Below, piece by piece: positions 24,435 to 37,500 of a stretch of DNA of 64,000 nucleotides. Both the position numbers and the translations under genes were made by a program. This DNA comes from Struthidea cinerea (lineage: Eukaryota > Chordata > Aves > Passeriformes > Corcoracidae): NCBI GenBank assembly GCA_013397865.1, contig VZTI01000603.1, positions 468,564-532,563 of the forward strand, in the 5' to 3' direction. The notes beneath the pieces are model-generated. The model searched no databases. It had not been told where the DNA came from and saw only the letters and a list, made by a program, of their open reading frames with translations. Each line of letters starts with the position of its first letter. Positions within the stretch are counted from its first letter, which is position 1.

Positions 24435-24687
24435 CTTGTCTCCAGTGGGATGTTACTGTTGAGTAACCAGTTGTCCTGAGCATGGGCTGGCTCTTGAGTA
24501 GTGGCTGGTTGTTCTCCAGAAAGAGAGTGGTCCGTAGGAGCTGGGCTGGGGTTGCTGCGCGGAGTGAAGTTCCCTCTGTTCAGGGAATTGATGGAGGCCG
24601 CGTGATGCTGATTTGGGGTGTGAGCATGTGATATTGGAGGTGGTGGAGTTCGAAGCCTTGAATGATTTTGAAGATTTGGAGGATGAT
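24435..24687 (-). CDS. TENM4: TENM4 exon, proline-rich part of teneurin-4 cytoplasmic domain (partial gene)
   Basis: Internal coding exon of 253 nt. The acceptor is ...tatgttttag|atcatcc and the donor gacaag|gtaggt. It carries the last two bases of a codon, 83 full codons and the first two bases of an Arg codon, so the following intron is phase 2. The product reads HPPNLQNHSRLRTPPPPISH, then HAHTPNQHH, SINSLNRGNFTPRSNPSPAP, and ends DNWLLNSNIPLET(R). The SLNR and NSNIPLETR signatures are shared by teneurin cytoplasmic domains; NQHHAASINSLNRGNFTPRS is, from memory, the TENM4 version. Teneurins are type II membrane proteins that bind latrophilins and one another across synapses; this segment lies in the cytosol. 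The PPPP tract could be an SH3/adaptor-binding site, since family members bind CAP/ponsin (established for chick teneurin-1, inferred here). The Arg codon is completed by 'a' from the 99-nt exon or by 'g' from the transmembrane exon, giving Arg either way. The preceding exon is outside the window. Confidence 0.93.
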
Positions 24688-25625
24688 CTAAAACATAAGT
24701 AAAATACTTTTAAGGTTCATGATTTAAGTGCTCATTTATGTGCAGACACTTCTAAAAAGTATGAAGGCTGGGGTGCCACATATCCTAAACGAAACTCAAA
24801 AGGGTAAAACAGCCCTGTTCCATATGTTCTAATGACACAGCACTGATCCCTGAGCCAGCTAGAAAAATAGGTTAGTCTCATGCACAAAAGTTATGGAAGT
24901 TTGAAGCACTGCAGAAAGGCTGTCGTGACAGCCAAGTTAACTCCAATGAACAACTGCAGGTTGCAAACTGCAATCTATCTGTGGCACTGATTTGTGATAA
25001 AGCATGAAAAATACAACCAGTCTGGATAGATAACACGTTAGAGCCATTTTATGATGGATATACAGCTCCAAGAGAAGTTTGTTCTGCCCGTTTTGCCCGA
25101 GAACTTTCAATAGTTAAGTCAACAAGAAGACTGAGAATACATTTAATCACAGACTCAGTTTAGGGAAAGCCATAAAAGTGTGTCAGGATTATACAGTTTA
25201 ACAAAATCCAATAGTTTGTACTGTTAGAAACGTACTCAAACTGAGTAAAAAATGCATGTGACATAAAAACTGAGGTGTCAGGAAAATGGAACAACATACA
25301 GTGAAGAAAGATGTAAAGATCAGTGATATGGCTACTTTGAGTAAAAGTCTTAAGTATTTCTTAGCCAAGAGACTGAGGAAGGCAGACTGAGGAAGACAAG
25401 CACCTAGGAAAGATGAACCTAGTGCTGATTATAGCTGTATTTTTACTTTTTTTAGCTAATCATAAAGCATTTTTTTCATGTTTTTTTGGAAATGAAGAAA
25501 ACTAAATTTGATGGAAGTGGAGGGAGATTGACAGTTCAGCACACTGCATATGAGAAACATGAAACATATACCTCTCTACTTTTAGTGGGTTCATGCTCAA
25601 AAGTCATTAATACTGCGCACTGGAA

Positions 25626-25792
25626 CAGATGACCCAGAGAGATTGTGGAGTCTCCCTCACTGGAGATATTTGAGAACTGTCTGGACACACTCCTGTGCCA
25701 CGTGCTCTGGGATGACCCTGCTGGAGCAGGAAGTTTGGACCAGATGACCCACTGTGGTCCCTTCCAACCTCACCCATTCTGTGATTCTGGAA
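25626..25792 (+). mobile_element. CR1 LINE 3' terminal fragment, plus orientation
   Basis: Reads gattgtggagtctccctcactggagatatttgagaactg, then ggatgaccctgctggagcagg, ttggaccagatgaccc, ggtcccttccaacctcacccattctgtgattctgg. This is the last ~165 bp of a CR1, 53 bp upstream of the solo LTR. Confidence 0.93.
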
Positions 25793-25840
25793 TACACAAT
25801 ACTTTTGTGATGCCTTATCAGAAAAGAATGCCTATCCTAT

Positions 25841-25845
25841 CAATC
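25841..25845. repeat. Left target-site duplication of the solo LTR (caatc)
   Basis: The 5 bp caatc immediately precede the TG start of the LTR and are repeated exactly after its CA end. Confidence 0.85.
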
Positions 25846-26446
25846 TGTCTTGGGGTGACTTTATGATGTGCATCCCATATCACTGCTCTATTGCCCAGAA
25901 GTTAACTTTGTGCCTTTAAACTGAGCCTGAGCTGAGAGAGAGAAGAAAAAAACTTCAAGGACACAGATAGCAGAGGGCTCTGCTCCGGGTTCGGCCGGTA
26001 TGGCGAGAGAAGCAGAGAAGCACCCTGGTTTTTTTCCAACTTTTGGTTTTTTTCCTCCGGAGAGTTGAACTTTCTTTTTTCTTCTACGTTCGGATTTTCC
26101 TTTTCTTTTCCTGGACTGTTTCAACATCAGAACACATCGGGACTTTTTTCCACCAAGGTGGAGGCCCCGGAGGAAGGGGGCCCACCCCGTCCCAGCTCCG
26201 AGGAGGAGGAGAGAGACTACACCTACAGAAGGACTCTGAAATCTTCCCAGGTTTCTCTCCACAGTGAGAGATTTCATTATTTAGCATTATTATCCTTTTC
26301 CTGTGTGTTTGTTAAATAAAATTTTCATCTCTTTCACTTTCCTTTGAGGAAAATTTCTTTTTTCCCGAACCCGGTGGGGGGAGGGGTGATTGTAACCTGC
26401 TTTCTATCAAAGGATATTTTCCTCCAAATTTGTCCAAACCCGGACA
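25846..26446 (+). mobile_element. Solo LTR of an avian endogenous retrovirus (ERVL-like), plus orientation
   Basis: A 601-bp element beginning TGTCTTGG and ending CGGACA, flanked on both sides by the 5-bp direct repeat caatc. TG...CA ends plus a 5-bp target duplication are diagnostic of an LTR insertion. The interior has GC-rich, CpG-containing patches and polypyrimidine runs unlike the surrounding AT-rich intron, and an AATAAA poly(A) signal at 26315-26320 followed by a T/G-rich region, which sets the orientation as plus. No internal gag/pol/env sequence or second LTR is seen, so it is a solo LTR left by recombination. It lies antisense to TENM4. The beginning and poly(A) region recall ERVL LTRs of songbirds (recognition from memory). 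The open frames inside it are chance frames. Confidence 0.88.
26315..26320 (+). promoter_or_regulatory. LTR poly(A) signal AATAAA
   Basis: Canonical AATAAA within gttaaataaaatttt inside the LTR, on the strand opposite to TENM4 transcription, so it should not terminate TENM4 transcripts. Confidence 0.6.
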
Positions 26447-26451
26447 CAATC
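26447..26451. repeat. Right target-site duplication of the solo LTR (caatc)
   Basis: Exact copy of the left 5-bp duplication, directly after the LTR 3' end. A 5-bp duplication fits ERVL/class III type integrases rather than the 6 bp of ERVK. Confidence 0.85.
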
Positions 26452-28371
26452 TTACCAGACTTCTGTATCATGAGAAATTAACACCCATTTATTCTCTAAT
26501 TAGAGACCTCAGAACTGAATGAACTGTATGGAGTCGTAAATTACGATGAATGGTATCAGACATTTAATGACACTTCTGAAATTTGGATTAGGACTTGGAT
26601 TTAGGAGAGGAACAGAAAAAGCATTCGCAGTATCTCTGTAGCTTCTCAGATAGTTAAACACAATAGATAAAACATGAAGATGTGTGAGACACAGCCTTCC
26701 TGTCCCTCCTCACCCTGTAATGACTCACACTGCCTCATCATTAACTATGGCTGATTATTCCAGAACCTTAGGGTGCTTGAGGTGATCTAGCAAAAAAATA
26801 GGTGTTAATTACAAGGGTGCCATTACTCTGATTGAACATGTATTTACCTCTGGCTTTGTCATGTTAGACACGCAACCACGGGTACATATTCCACAAGTGG
26901 TTTTAGGGCCCCAATCCATTTCACCCTAAACCCCCAGAAAGGTCAGATACATACCTACTGGTCTCTCTATTTAATGTCAGTACAACAGAAAACAACAAGC
27001 CCAAACAAAGAGGTCTACACTGGTCATCTACATTCAGACAAACAGACTTTTCACGGGAATCTAAGGAACTACTCCGAAATCTGTCTTGGCAAAGCTCAAC
27101 CAAACTTTACAACGCCCTGTATTGCCAATAATGCCAGTAACGCTGGCCTCTGACTTGCGTGTCCGCCAGCAGGTTAAAGGGAAGAGCAATGAGAATGGAC
27201 TGTAAAGACAAGAAATATCAGAACGAAACGAGGTCTGACCTCAGCTCTGTAGCACCATGTGAATTGAAGAGTCCAACCATTCTTGGACTGGATATTACTG
27301 GGGACTGTTGTTTAGTTGAAGTCCTGACCATTGAGGCAATAAAAACAACAGTGGAAGAATTCTACTCCCGGCTTAGTTAAATTAATGACTCTTTTCCTAC
27401 TCAACAGACAGGAACCAAGATAGAAACAGCGTATTAAATCCAAGCTGAGGGAGATGAAAAGGAATAGAGGGTTTCCAACTTTTAGGGCTGTCAATCTATC
27501 ACCATTGCTAAGAACTTAATACAGCCCAGAGATGATGACTTGTCTATTCAGGAGCAACATACCAGAGGTTTCCAAGACCAGCTATGCAAGTTTTCAGTAC
27601 AGCTCATGCCTGAGATGAATACTCTGGGCAATCTACAAAGGGGCTAAATGGGTAGATCTTGGAATAAGCAACGGGCCTTCTGCGAAGTTCTCCTGCTATT
27701 GGTTGACTTTTCCTTCTGGAGGCACCATTTTCACACTGTGAGTCAGAGCCTGTTTTCAAAGATCTGTTATGTAAATTCCAATTTACACCATATTATTACA
27801 GACACATTGCAGATGCTATTATGGATAATGCTTTCGAATCAAGTAAAAATGTGTTATTTTCATTCTCTATTTTCATATCCTCTGTGATTTCTTTGCTAAG
27901 TAAAGACAGCACATCTATCTTACTCTGGTCTACGTGATTTTTCACAGGATTTTACAGCTTGGTTTTTTTTTTTCCTGACATTTAGGTAGCTTTTCCTTCC
28001 AGAATGTTTTTTATTTCATTCATATACAAATTCTGAACACTCATGTCATGTCTGAGCACTACTGAATTTAATGAACCTTGACTAGAATTAGTAATTATTT
28101 CCCTTGCCTTATGATACTTTTTTTAAAATTGTCTTCTTCTCGAATTAAGGAACATTAGAAATAAGGTGTAGACAAAAGCACAAGCTAGGAAATCTTTCTA
28201 CTTTAAATTACTGCAGCTGTGCAGGATTTTCTTGATGCAGAAAAACCTGTTAAGGTTCTTACCCTCTGTTGTGACCAAAGCTCCTCTGGGACTTGCAATG
28301 GATCATGAAAGCCCACCAAAAAAAAATTCTTTCTTGATTTCCTAAAACTTCAACTGCCCCCGTATCTAAAC

Positions 28372-28537
28372 ATGCTTGAGGAAGCTGCAGATGCCCCACT
28401 GCTGGAAATGTTCAAGGCCAGGCTGGATGGGGCTTTGAGCAACCCAGTCTAGTAAAATGTGTCCCTGCCCATGGCAGGGGTTTGGAACTAAAGGGTGTTT
28501 AAGGTTCCTTCCAACCCAAACTTGTAATTCTTTGATT
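28372..28537 (+). mobile_element. CR1 LINE 3' terminal fragment, plus orientation
   Basis: Contains actgctggaaatgttcaaggccaggctggatggggctttgagcaaccc, agtaaaatgtgtccctgcccatggcaggggtttggaactaaa and aaggttccttccaacccaaac, then a decayed tail. 5'-truncated. Confidence 0.93.
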
Positions 28538-31500
28538 ATTAACTAGACCCACAATGTCTGAGTGATATAAACTGTGTGGCTGTATTTCCCCAGAGGAAGG
28601 AGAACTTAAGGCTGGCTGCAATGGCTCTCCTACATCATGTATGTGCATAGATCTTACACAGTGGGAAGATGCTCAGATCATCCACTGTCTCTTACAGAGA
28701 ATTGAATTTTTACAGATCCCACCACGTAGGTTCGATACAGGGGGAGTCTAATACAGCTCTCTGCATCTACCAGCAAGCCTTTACTGGGACAATAGCATCA
28801 CAGGAATTCAGAAGACTTTACAGAGGAGCAGGACATCATGGTCAGTGCACAGATTGTACAAGATTCCCCAAGACCTTTCTTAACCAAGTATAAGATGGCT
28901 AAATGTGACTATCTGTAAGTTATCTTTGTTTATTCCAAAAGCGGTAATTTTCAACATTTTCCTTCTTGCAATTTTCCTCTTTGGTTTCTAAAAAGACACA
29001 GTCTTTATCATTCCCTCTCTACTTGTTGTTAGAATGAAAAACCTGACATAAGCTACTCAGAAGGATCAGCTGAGCTAACAAAATACCAAGGAATAAAACA
29101 AACACCTTGTAAAACACCTCTTCCCCACCCATCCAAATTTCTAATTGTCTCAGAGTCAAGTAAAACAGTTTAAGGGTTGATTTTTGCCTTGAAGAGAGAA
29201 CAGAAGAGACCTGTCAATAGCAAAGGAGTCTTAGACACCAGTCCCAGTCTTAGATACCAGGTGCCAATGAAAGAGCATCCCAGAGATAAAGTTCAATATT
29301 TCTAGAAGATAGGCTGGCAACTGTGGAAGTCTAAATAGCCCAGAACTTAAAGAGCACCCCATAAGCCTCATTTTCTCTAAGGGGTATCCAAAGTGTATCT
29401 AACATGTCTGTATTCCAATGTAAGGAAACTTTGGAAATCTGAATTCAAAAAACACTGACAGAAATCAAGTTGCTTTTGTGTTGGGTTTTTTTACTTGTTT
29501 TGTAACATTAAAATATCATTGACAAACACTGGCTTGGTAACCACAGATAAAGCAGAGATGAAAGATAATACAGTTAATGAAGCTTGTACTTGGTACATAT
29601 TAGAGAGTCTTGACAGAATGCTCTGAATGAAGAGATGAATAAATCTGAACCATAAAAAATTACCAATGAGGAGCTAATATGACAAAATTTCAATAAAAGG
29701 TCTGAACCTCATGTTCCTTTTCTCTCCCTTAATCTTTAATGAGTAGTACTGTTTTGAAATTAGTCTATGTAACAATTACACTTTCTGATTCATTAGGTTT
29801 TGGGATTGTGTTCAGGGCAAATGTGCTAACCTCTGAGTGAAAAATAGATTCTCATTTTTTTCCCAGCTTCTTCTGCTCCTCCACGCATTTGTCATTTGTA
29901 CGTCTGCTCACATTCAGACAGACTGATGCCTAACTGCTGTCTGGATTAGGTACAGGAAATATTTTTCTTTACTCACTGTACATATTGCCAGGTGGAATGA
30001 ATCACTCAGTGCTCCCTTGAACTTCAGCTCTACAGTAGCTGTGATGACAAACTTGGTAGTGTGACTTTGGGCAATTGTGCTTGTACCCACTCACAAAGAA
30101 ATACATTCCCAGCCCCCATCCTGCCACCCCTCGCAGAGGAAACAATCTTCTCTAAAACAATAAACTCTGCATTCAACTGACAGAGCAGCAAAGATCTTTG
30201 CTTCAGCTACAGGACCCACTTCAATCTGCTGAAGGTGTACACTCACAGCACTCGCACCAGCCAGCTGAAATCACCTTCACAGGGCTCCCTGTCCTATTGG
30301 ATGCCACTGGGTATGGGAGCTGGGGTGCTTCTCTCATTGATCTGATGAGACACCTAAGGTTGGATGGACTAGGAAAGGTTGAACTGGGTCTTTTCCACCA
30401 CCTTTGCAGGGGGCACAGGGAGTTTGCTATTATTCTGTGCTTACCAGAAACAGGTTCCCTATCTCACACATGACAAGCCAATGATGGTGTCTACAAAATG
30501 AAAAGCAAGCAGAATATTGAACTCCCAATTTGGCAGATAATGGAAAAATATTAGGAGGAAAATCAAAATAGGAGGAGTTGCCTGCTTGGAGGGTACTTAA
30601 GTGGCTTTTGGTGACAGCCAGGATATACTGCAGACCCAGTTTTTCTTCTATTTGCAGCCGATCCAGATGAACGTGCAACATCTAGACTGAGCTGAAGCAA
30701 TGTGCAAAGATACCTCTTTTGTACCAAGCAGGTCCATCCCAGGGCTGGCACTAATATTCTGCAACCTAGAGGAGAATTTCCTCCTTCAAGGAACATGTGA
30801 CAACACTCTCTGTCCCCATGGGACACTGTAACAAGAAAGCCACCACACAGGAGGGTGAAAAGAGGTGGAGTGAAATAGGTCACTCAGTAGTCAGAGGATT
30901 TCTGAGCAGAAATGACTGTTTTCCTTCACTAACACTTAAAAACTAGAATCAGTGTTAAAACTTGAGTGACTGAATCTCTCCTTAAGAAGTACATCCACTG
31001 AATTTGACTTAAGACTAGCTTCTCCTACTATCAAGTGGAGTGCTTGCAACATACTGTGAAATACATCTTTTCCTGTAGCCACATCTTGTGCCCCTGTTGG
31101 GTTTTGAAAACCATTTTTGGTTTTCAAAATGCTAAGTCACAAAATGACACTGAAACATAAAAGGAAAGCAAACTGCTGATGTATAATCTTCAGTAAGTAA
31201 CAAAATAACAATAGGACAGCTACCTTGATGTTTTTTTCTCTATTTTATTTTAAGTAACAGAATAATAGGGAGCAGCTGTTCCATTAAGGACTCTCAGCAG
31301 AGAAAAGCACAGTCCTCATCATGCAGTTAGAATCATCAGTGTCTATGTACTGGCTCTATAGAGTATTCTGGTTCAGAGTCTTTTTTAAGCTGAATTCCTT
31401 GAGTTGCAAGCTTCACAGCCTTGTATCTCACCTGTACTTTATAATGCCATGTGCATAAACACACAACCGACTGTGGATGACTAAAGCCTAAAGGAGAGTT

Positions 31501-34500
31501 TTCCTACACGCACCTGTATTGCAAATTTGATGCCGTCTTTTGTTCAGAAAAATCCACAAGCATTGGAAACGACTTACTAGAGGAACATCAGCTATACAGA
31601 TGTAAATAGTTTTGAGTATCCCTCTAAATGTGCAGCTTGGACATTGAATTTTCAATAGCAAGTGCTACAAAGAGTGAGCACAAAAAAAAGCTGCGGAATA
31701 TAAAACCTGCAGTGTATTTTCATGACAACACTACTCAGTGTCCCTGTGAATGTCTCCAGACACTGTTCATAGCTATTTTAGATAGTGCTAGTAAAGCTAC
31801 ACATACCAGGACCAGCGCAGAAAGACTCTGTAACTATCAAAATCTAAACCTGACTTCCAGCAGTATACAACGTGTAAAAGAGACAATCATTCTTCATCTC
31901 ACAAACTGACCATAACAAGTAGCAAGTGGAAATGGGGGACCTCAAAATCAGGCAGCAGATAAAATGGCACCTTGTTACTGACTGACAAGACTAGACTGTA
32001 TAAACTTACTAGGATTTCATTCTGAAACATTACCAGGTCATATCCGTACTTAAGAAACTTCACTTGCTTAGATCAATTACATCAAAAATCAGGCCCACTT
32101 AGATACCATCTGTGCACGTGTAAAATGAGTTGAAGCTCCTCTCCAGCTGCACAGATCAAACAGTTCATTGGCTTTACTGTTTATAGAAAACCATGGGTGC
32201 ACCAAATCAAGTCCAAACAAGCATCTCCTCTGTATTTGGTTCATCAAATGTGTACACTACATGCAAACTTTCCTCTCAAGTGTCCGAGTGCCTTTGCAAA
32301 AGCAAGATATTGACTTCTGGGTTTGAAATCAATTTTTTGTTTGATGCTGGGCTCTCAAGCATTGTCTGTACACAGTCAGCAAGAGCTTTGTGTAGTTGTT
32401 TTTTCATCAGTATGCATCTGACTGAATTGAATGCCCTACAAGTAATGGTTTTAAAAAGGTCCAGGTCACCATCAAAGGATGATATCCAGACTTTTAACTC
32501 ATGGTGTTCATTACTCAATAAAAGGGAGTCACAATCTAATAAAATCAAGGCTGACTATTACTGTTTAGCCTCCGACAGTTCATGAAGAATCATTGTCTTT
32601 AGCACACAGGAAAGTGGAAAAAACCCAGAGTATCTGGCAGAGTGTAAATTTAAATAACATATTTAAGTTGTGAAATAATTTATGGGAAACACAGGAAAGT
32701 AGCTTCTACAGTGCCCAACTAAGCAAATCTTCCTGCAGCCCTGGAGACTCTGAATTTTCTGCTGGACTTACTGAAAAGGAACATCTTTAACTACCCTGAT
32801 ACCACATACAGGAGGCGATAGTAGCCTTTGAAGTCTCAAGCTGTTGAACTGCTGGCCTTTCTGGTCAAAGCATGTAAACAAACAAATAAACAATGCTTCA
32901 TTAGAGGTCCTTTCCTCTCAGAAATGCCCCAAACATAAAAACTGACCGTGAACATCACCACTCTGGTGAGATGCTGCAGTCAACCATACTGTGCTCTCAG
33001 CCCCCTAGGTCTGCGCTCTCAGGTTTGGAAACCCGTAATTGCTGCTCTCCTGATTTTCATGAGGATGCTCAAATGAGTTTGCTGTGCCATTCCGACAGCA
33101 CCGATGGCTCCTGTAAGCTCCCTTCCAGCTAAATGACTGAGGATAAACGACTTCCACCGCATCTTAACAGGGTGCAGCACCTTAATGTGAGGCAAGAAAA
33201 CCCACTGGCCTGGAGCAAAAGATGGAGCATCTGCGCTTTTATTTCGAGTTGCTACAAATTACACTCATCGTATGTTTCTAAACATATGTGTCTAAAACTT
33301 CAAAACCTACCTCCTGAAGAACTGGGAGCCTGTAGCTTTCTCTTTTCTAAGTAAGACAGGCAGGAAGTCAGTACTTCTGAAGCTATGTGCCTTTTATGAA
33401 GTGCTAGAAAGGTGTATTCAATTCCCCATGTTTTCTGTATTGCAAAGTATGCTATATGAACCCTAAAACCCATTTGTAGTCACCCATGATATCCCAGTAG
33501 CTGTGGTTTAGCCAATGCCTATGCACTTAGACGATTACAAGTCTCCTGTCCGAAGCATCCAACTTGCACAGACTCGGCAAAAGAATCCCATCATGCATAA
33601 AAGGGTGGAGATATGGGTGCCATCCCTCACGCAGAGAAGGGTGGAGAAATGGAAAGAAGTCTGATTTGATGCCCCCCCTGCTGCACATCTAAGGAACACA
33701 ACTGTTATTACACCTAAGATTGTTCTTCTTGAAGGAAATGTAGTGCATTTCTCTGATGTCTGCAGTTTATTGACTTGAGGCCCAAAGGAACTCTTTGATA
33801 CAGAGAGTTTTGCTCATTTCCCTGCATACACTCTCTCCTGTGTCTGTTTTGTGATCCTTTCATACAGTAACATATGGAGACAAATGTATATATATGAAGC
33901 AGATAACCCCACAGTTCACCCTTGTCCAAACCAGACATGATTACCTGTATAGTTACACAGGCAAATTTCTGAATTGTTTGTGTAAAGCAGTTCCTGAAAC
34001 TAAAGTACATCAGCAAAAGGTGCCTCTGGCTGCTATAATAGCAAATAAACTCAGGATTTTGCCAGCACAGCTCTCAGATATTGTTGGCTTTTTGTTTTTT
34101 CATATACCTATATTAGAAAAAGCTTTGATATATAGACCTGATCCTTGTCTGTTTCTCCCCCAAAATAAAATGAACAAACACTCTCTATTTTGCTTACGCC
34201 CTTCAAAAATCTTATCTAAACTGCCGCACTGTTGTGACTTAGCTGTACACAAACAGACAGGACTGACAGATCCCCGGCTCCATCAGCAAAGCTGACTATT
34301 TATAGCAGCTGGGGAAATAGTCTGGTTTATATATTTTTTACAATGTTGTTAGCCATGACAATCCAGAGCCCATTCTTTTGCAAATATGAGGCACACAAGT
34401 TCCGTGCAGTTTGGCCATGTGTCAGGACAAGGTACGTGCCCTTAGTGGTCATGGTGAAAGATTAATATCCTGCAAAAAATTTTTAAATATCTGCTGTATT

Positions 34501-37500
34501 CAATGTTAACTTGCAAGCTGTGGGTCTGGATTCCAACCTCAGAGGGCATGTAAATCCTAGAGCCACCAGGGAGTTGCATGGCACAAACATCTGAGGTAAG
34601 CTTTTGTCCCTTTCTTTTTCATTTATACGTGACCCAGGCTTGTGAATGAATAAGTCTCTGGAAACACACAATTCCATTACTTCACAGCAAAGTGCTTATG
34701 GAACGTGACATGATGTGGTCCAGCACAATGCCAACAAGCACTAATGATTTTAATTATTTACTCTTGAGAAAGAAATGGGGAGATTTCATGTTGGCAGCAA
34801 CTGAAATAAACTAATTCAAATCTTTGCTGGCAAACAGAGATTTTTTCATGACTTTGGACCAGCTTTTGTGCATGCTGCCCCCCAGGTGCCACCAAATATT
34901 GGCACTGCACAGTACAGAAGTAGTTCTCCAGTTTTTCCTTTGTTACTCACCCCTTGCCCCAATCCTCCTTTTAATTTTTTTCCTGCCTCTAAAGTTTTAA
35001 CAAAGCCAATTCTGTTAAACACCTCTAAAGCACAACATAAACTGGTGACAACTCCATCTGACAGCTGTGACTGACATGATGTCTGTCACAGTGATTAATA
35101 ACTACATCCCCCGCCCCACCCACAGCATACACAAAGCTGACTGACTTCCTTTGGTGAAAACCATGGGTGCAGTTGAGTTAAAATCTCTCTGCACAGGTGG
35201 AAAACCTTATTCCCTTTGGCACAGGAATCTGATTTGTGAGGGCTGGGCTCCATGACCTTTCCCTTCAGGTTCTATTTGACATTCTTGGAAGTGCTATGGC
35301 AGACGGCTGCACTCCAAATAATTCTGAAACAGACATAAAACTTTTATATTTTTATTAACACTTGAAGAGGCCACTAAAAGAAAATCAAAACTATGAATCT
35401 GTCAAGACACCCCTCAGTAATGCTGCACTTTGTTCACAAAAACACCACGATGGAATGGCAATATAGCTTATCCAGTGTGTATGTTCTTCTCACTATTCAC
35501 AATGCCTCCACTCCTAAAAACCTCAGTACTAATTGATACAGGCCCATTGGCAACACATGTCTGAGAGGAAATATTCACGATGAGTTTCATTTATCACTTT
35601 CTTTTTTTTTTTACTTCTACATTTTATGTTATAAACCTGTAGCACTTAAAATACACCAACAAAACTACAAATACATCTAAATATTAATAGATCATAAAGA
35701 CATATATACATATTCTGACGTTAGTTTTTCACCCATTATTCTGAATGTATCTTTGTATGTCTCTCTGCCTTGTTACAGCTAGACAAATGTGTACGAATGT
35801 ATACTGTGCTACAGAGACAGAAAAAACATGTTATAGTTAAAAGATTTTGATCTTTTCTTAATTCCTCCTCTTAACTTTTTTGTTTCCCTTCCAGGAGCCA
35901 TTGCCTTAACTGGCAGTGATGATTGCTGCCCTTCAACTTTCATCTTGGAAAATGGGCTAATTTAAAATGAATAAATGAAAAGGCTTCTGGTAGAACAAAA
36001 AGACTGCCCTAGCTGTTCTGCAAAAAAAGAAGTAGCATCAAAATTGTTATTTATAATCCTAGTGCTTATTGTGGTTTCTTCAGTGCAAGAGAAACAGAAA
36101 ACCCACGGTACCAGGCTATACGGCAGTTGTTGTCACGTGCACAAGGCAGAAAAGGTTTGAGAGAGGCAGATCTATTTCTGCAAGTCATTCTTCATCGACA
36201 CAAGCCTACAAACTGCCCATGTGTGAAACTGTCACTGGATTATTACTGGTATCTCTACACATGCCAAGGAGAGATTTTCAGATGCCCTAACAGAAGTAAG
36301 TTATGAGCTCCCATTTCTGCCACTCAGTGGTATCTGTGACCTTGAAAAATTCACCATGAAAATTTTAAAGTCAAGCCCCAAATTAGCGATACTGGTGCAG
36401 ATCCCTGAAGCTAGGTGCTTAGGTTGTTTAATAATGTACTTTGGAAATACAGAGTCCCAGCAGTGTCTGAAGTCCAATATTATCTGCAGATTCCCTTGGC
36501 ATGTGGCAGTTCGAGAGAGTGACAGTGTACTCAGATAACACTGTGGCGCAAAGCGTGCGACTTTAAAGCGCAGATTATCATGAAAGATCAGTTTTCTAAG
36601 GTTCTTTTCATTACTTCCTGTAAGTGCTCTTGACATTCTCCGAAGCAGTTTAGGAGAGCTTCCTAGGAAAAATGTCAAAATAAAGTAATAATTTTCTTCT
36701 AATATTGTTCAACAAATGTGAGCACGGCATGGTTTAGAAATGAAGATCGGTGGCTTATGAAGACGGTGCACACATGCACACATCTATACATTATCGAGGG
36801 CTTTGGTGTGATCAAAACAATAAACAATAATTTCATATATGCACTGTCAGAGAACTACAACAACAGTTCAGTGTAGAAAGGGGATTTTTTATGACTTTCA
36901 AGGATCATGACAATATACCTTTCAGCTATATATGAAACTTTGTTTCAAACATTGCTAATTATTCTCTGAACAAAACAATTTATACTGGCTACGTGCTAGA
37001 AACATTTGCTACAAAATTTATACCCCTTCTATCTCTTTTCAAACAGAACAAATGCAGTTCAGGATGCAGTTATATTAAAATACTGCCTTGGTTTTTTAGG
37101 CACAATCTTGTTAAAGCTAGTTTAGTCTGCCACTGGCACCAACTGGCACAACTCCATGAGGGTGACAAAATTTTTTGGTTTAATTAAACAGATGATCATT
37201 AAGATGTATTTTATTCTGTAACTCACAAATTACGTGTGATAAAGAGGGTTTATTTTGGTTCCCTTCATAGTCCCAGAGCTTTCTCAACCCTCTAGATGAA
37301 TGATGCAGAGTTTGGAATGGACCCATCACAAACCACAAGTTGTAAATTAAACAGTGGGATGAATAACTGGCTACAGCGTTTTACAAATGCTAACAGAACA
37401 CATCCTATTCAGTCTACTGTGAGGGAACTTCTTCCCAAAATACATTACTGAAGCAGAAGTAAAATTACTTAATAACACGATTTAAATCTGTAATGACTGG

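Noticed and set aside
25888..26319. Several overlapping open frames on both strands (up to 129 codons)
   Set aside because: They lie wholly inside the solo LTR and show no retroviral or cellular domain; LTR composition (polypyrimidine, GC-rich) keeps frames open by chance.
30186..30420. Possible CR1-related piece (ggttggatggactaggaaaggttgaactggg)
   Set aside because: Only one short phrase resembles CR1; the flanks do not match the CR1 3' end order.
33894..34295. 133-codon plus-strand open frame
   Set aside because: No known motif, ordinary intron composition, and nothing suggests a nested gene or retrogene (no poly(A) tail, no target duplication).
35225..35290. Possible CR1 tail (ggctgggctccatgacctttcccttcaggttctatttgacattct)
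   Set aside because: Only a loose resemblance to the CR1 terminal sequence; too short and diverged to call.
36301..36678. 125-codon minus-strand open frame
   Set aside because: No recognisable domain, no splice context, no promoter, and a second open frame on the opposite strand. Treated as chance. The plus strand at 36300-36355 has a faint MIR-core-like look (ctgccactcagtggtatctgtgaccttg), too weak to annotate.
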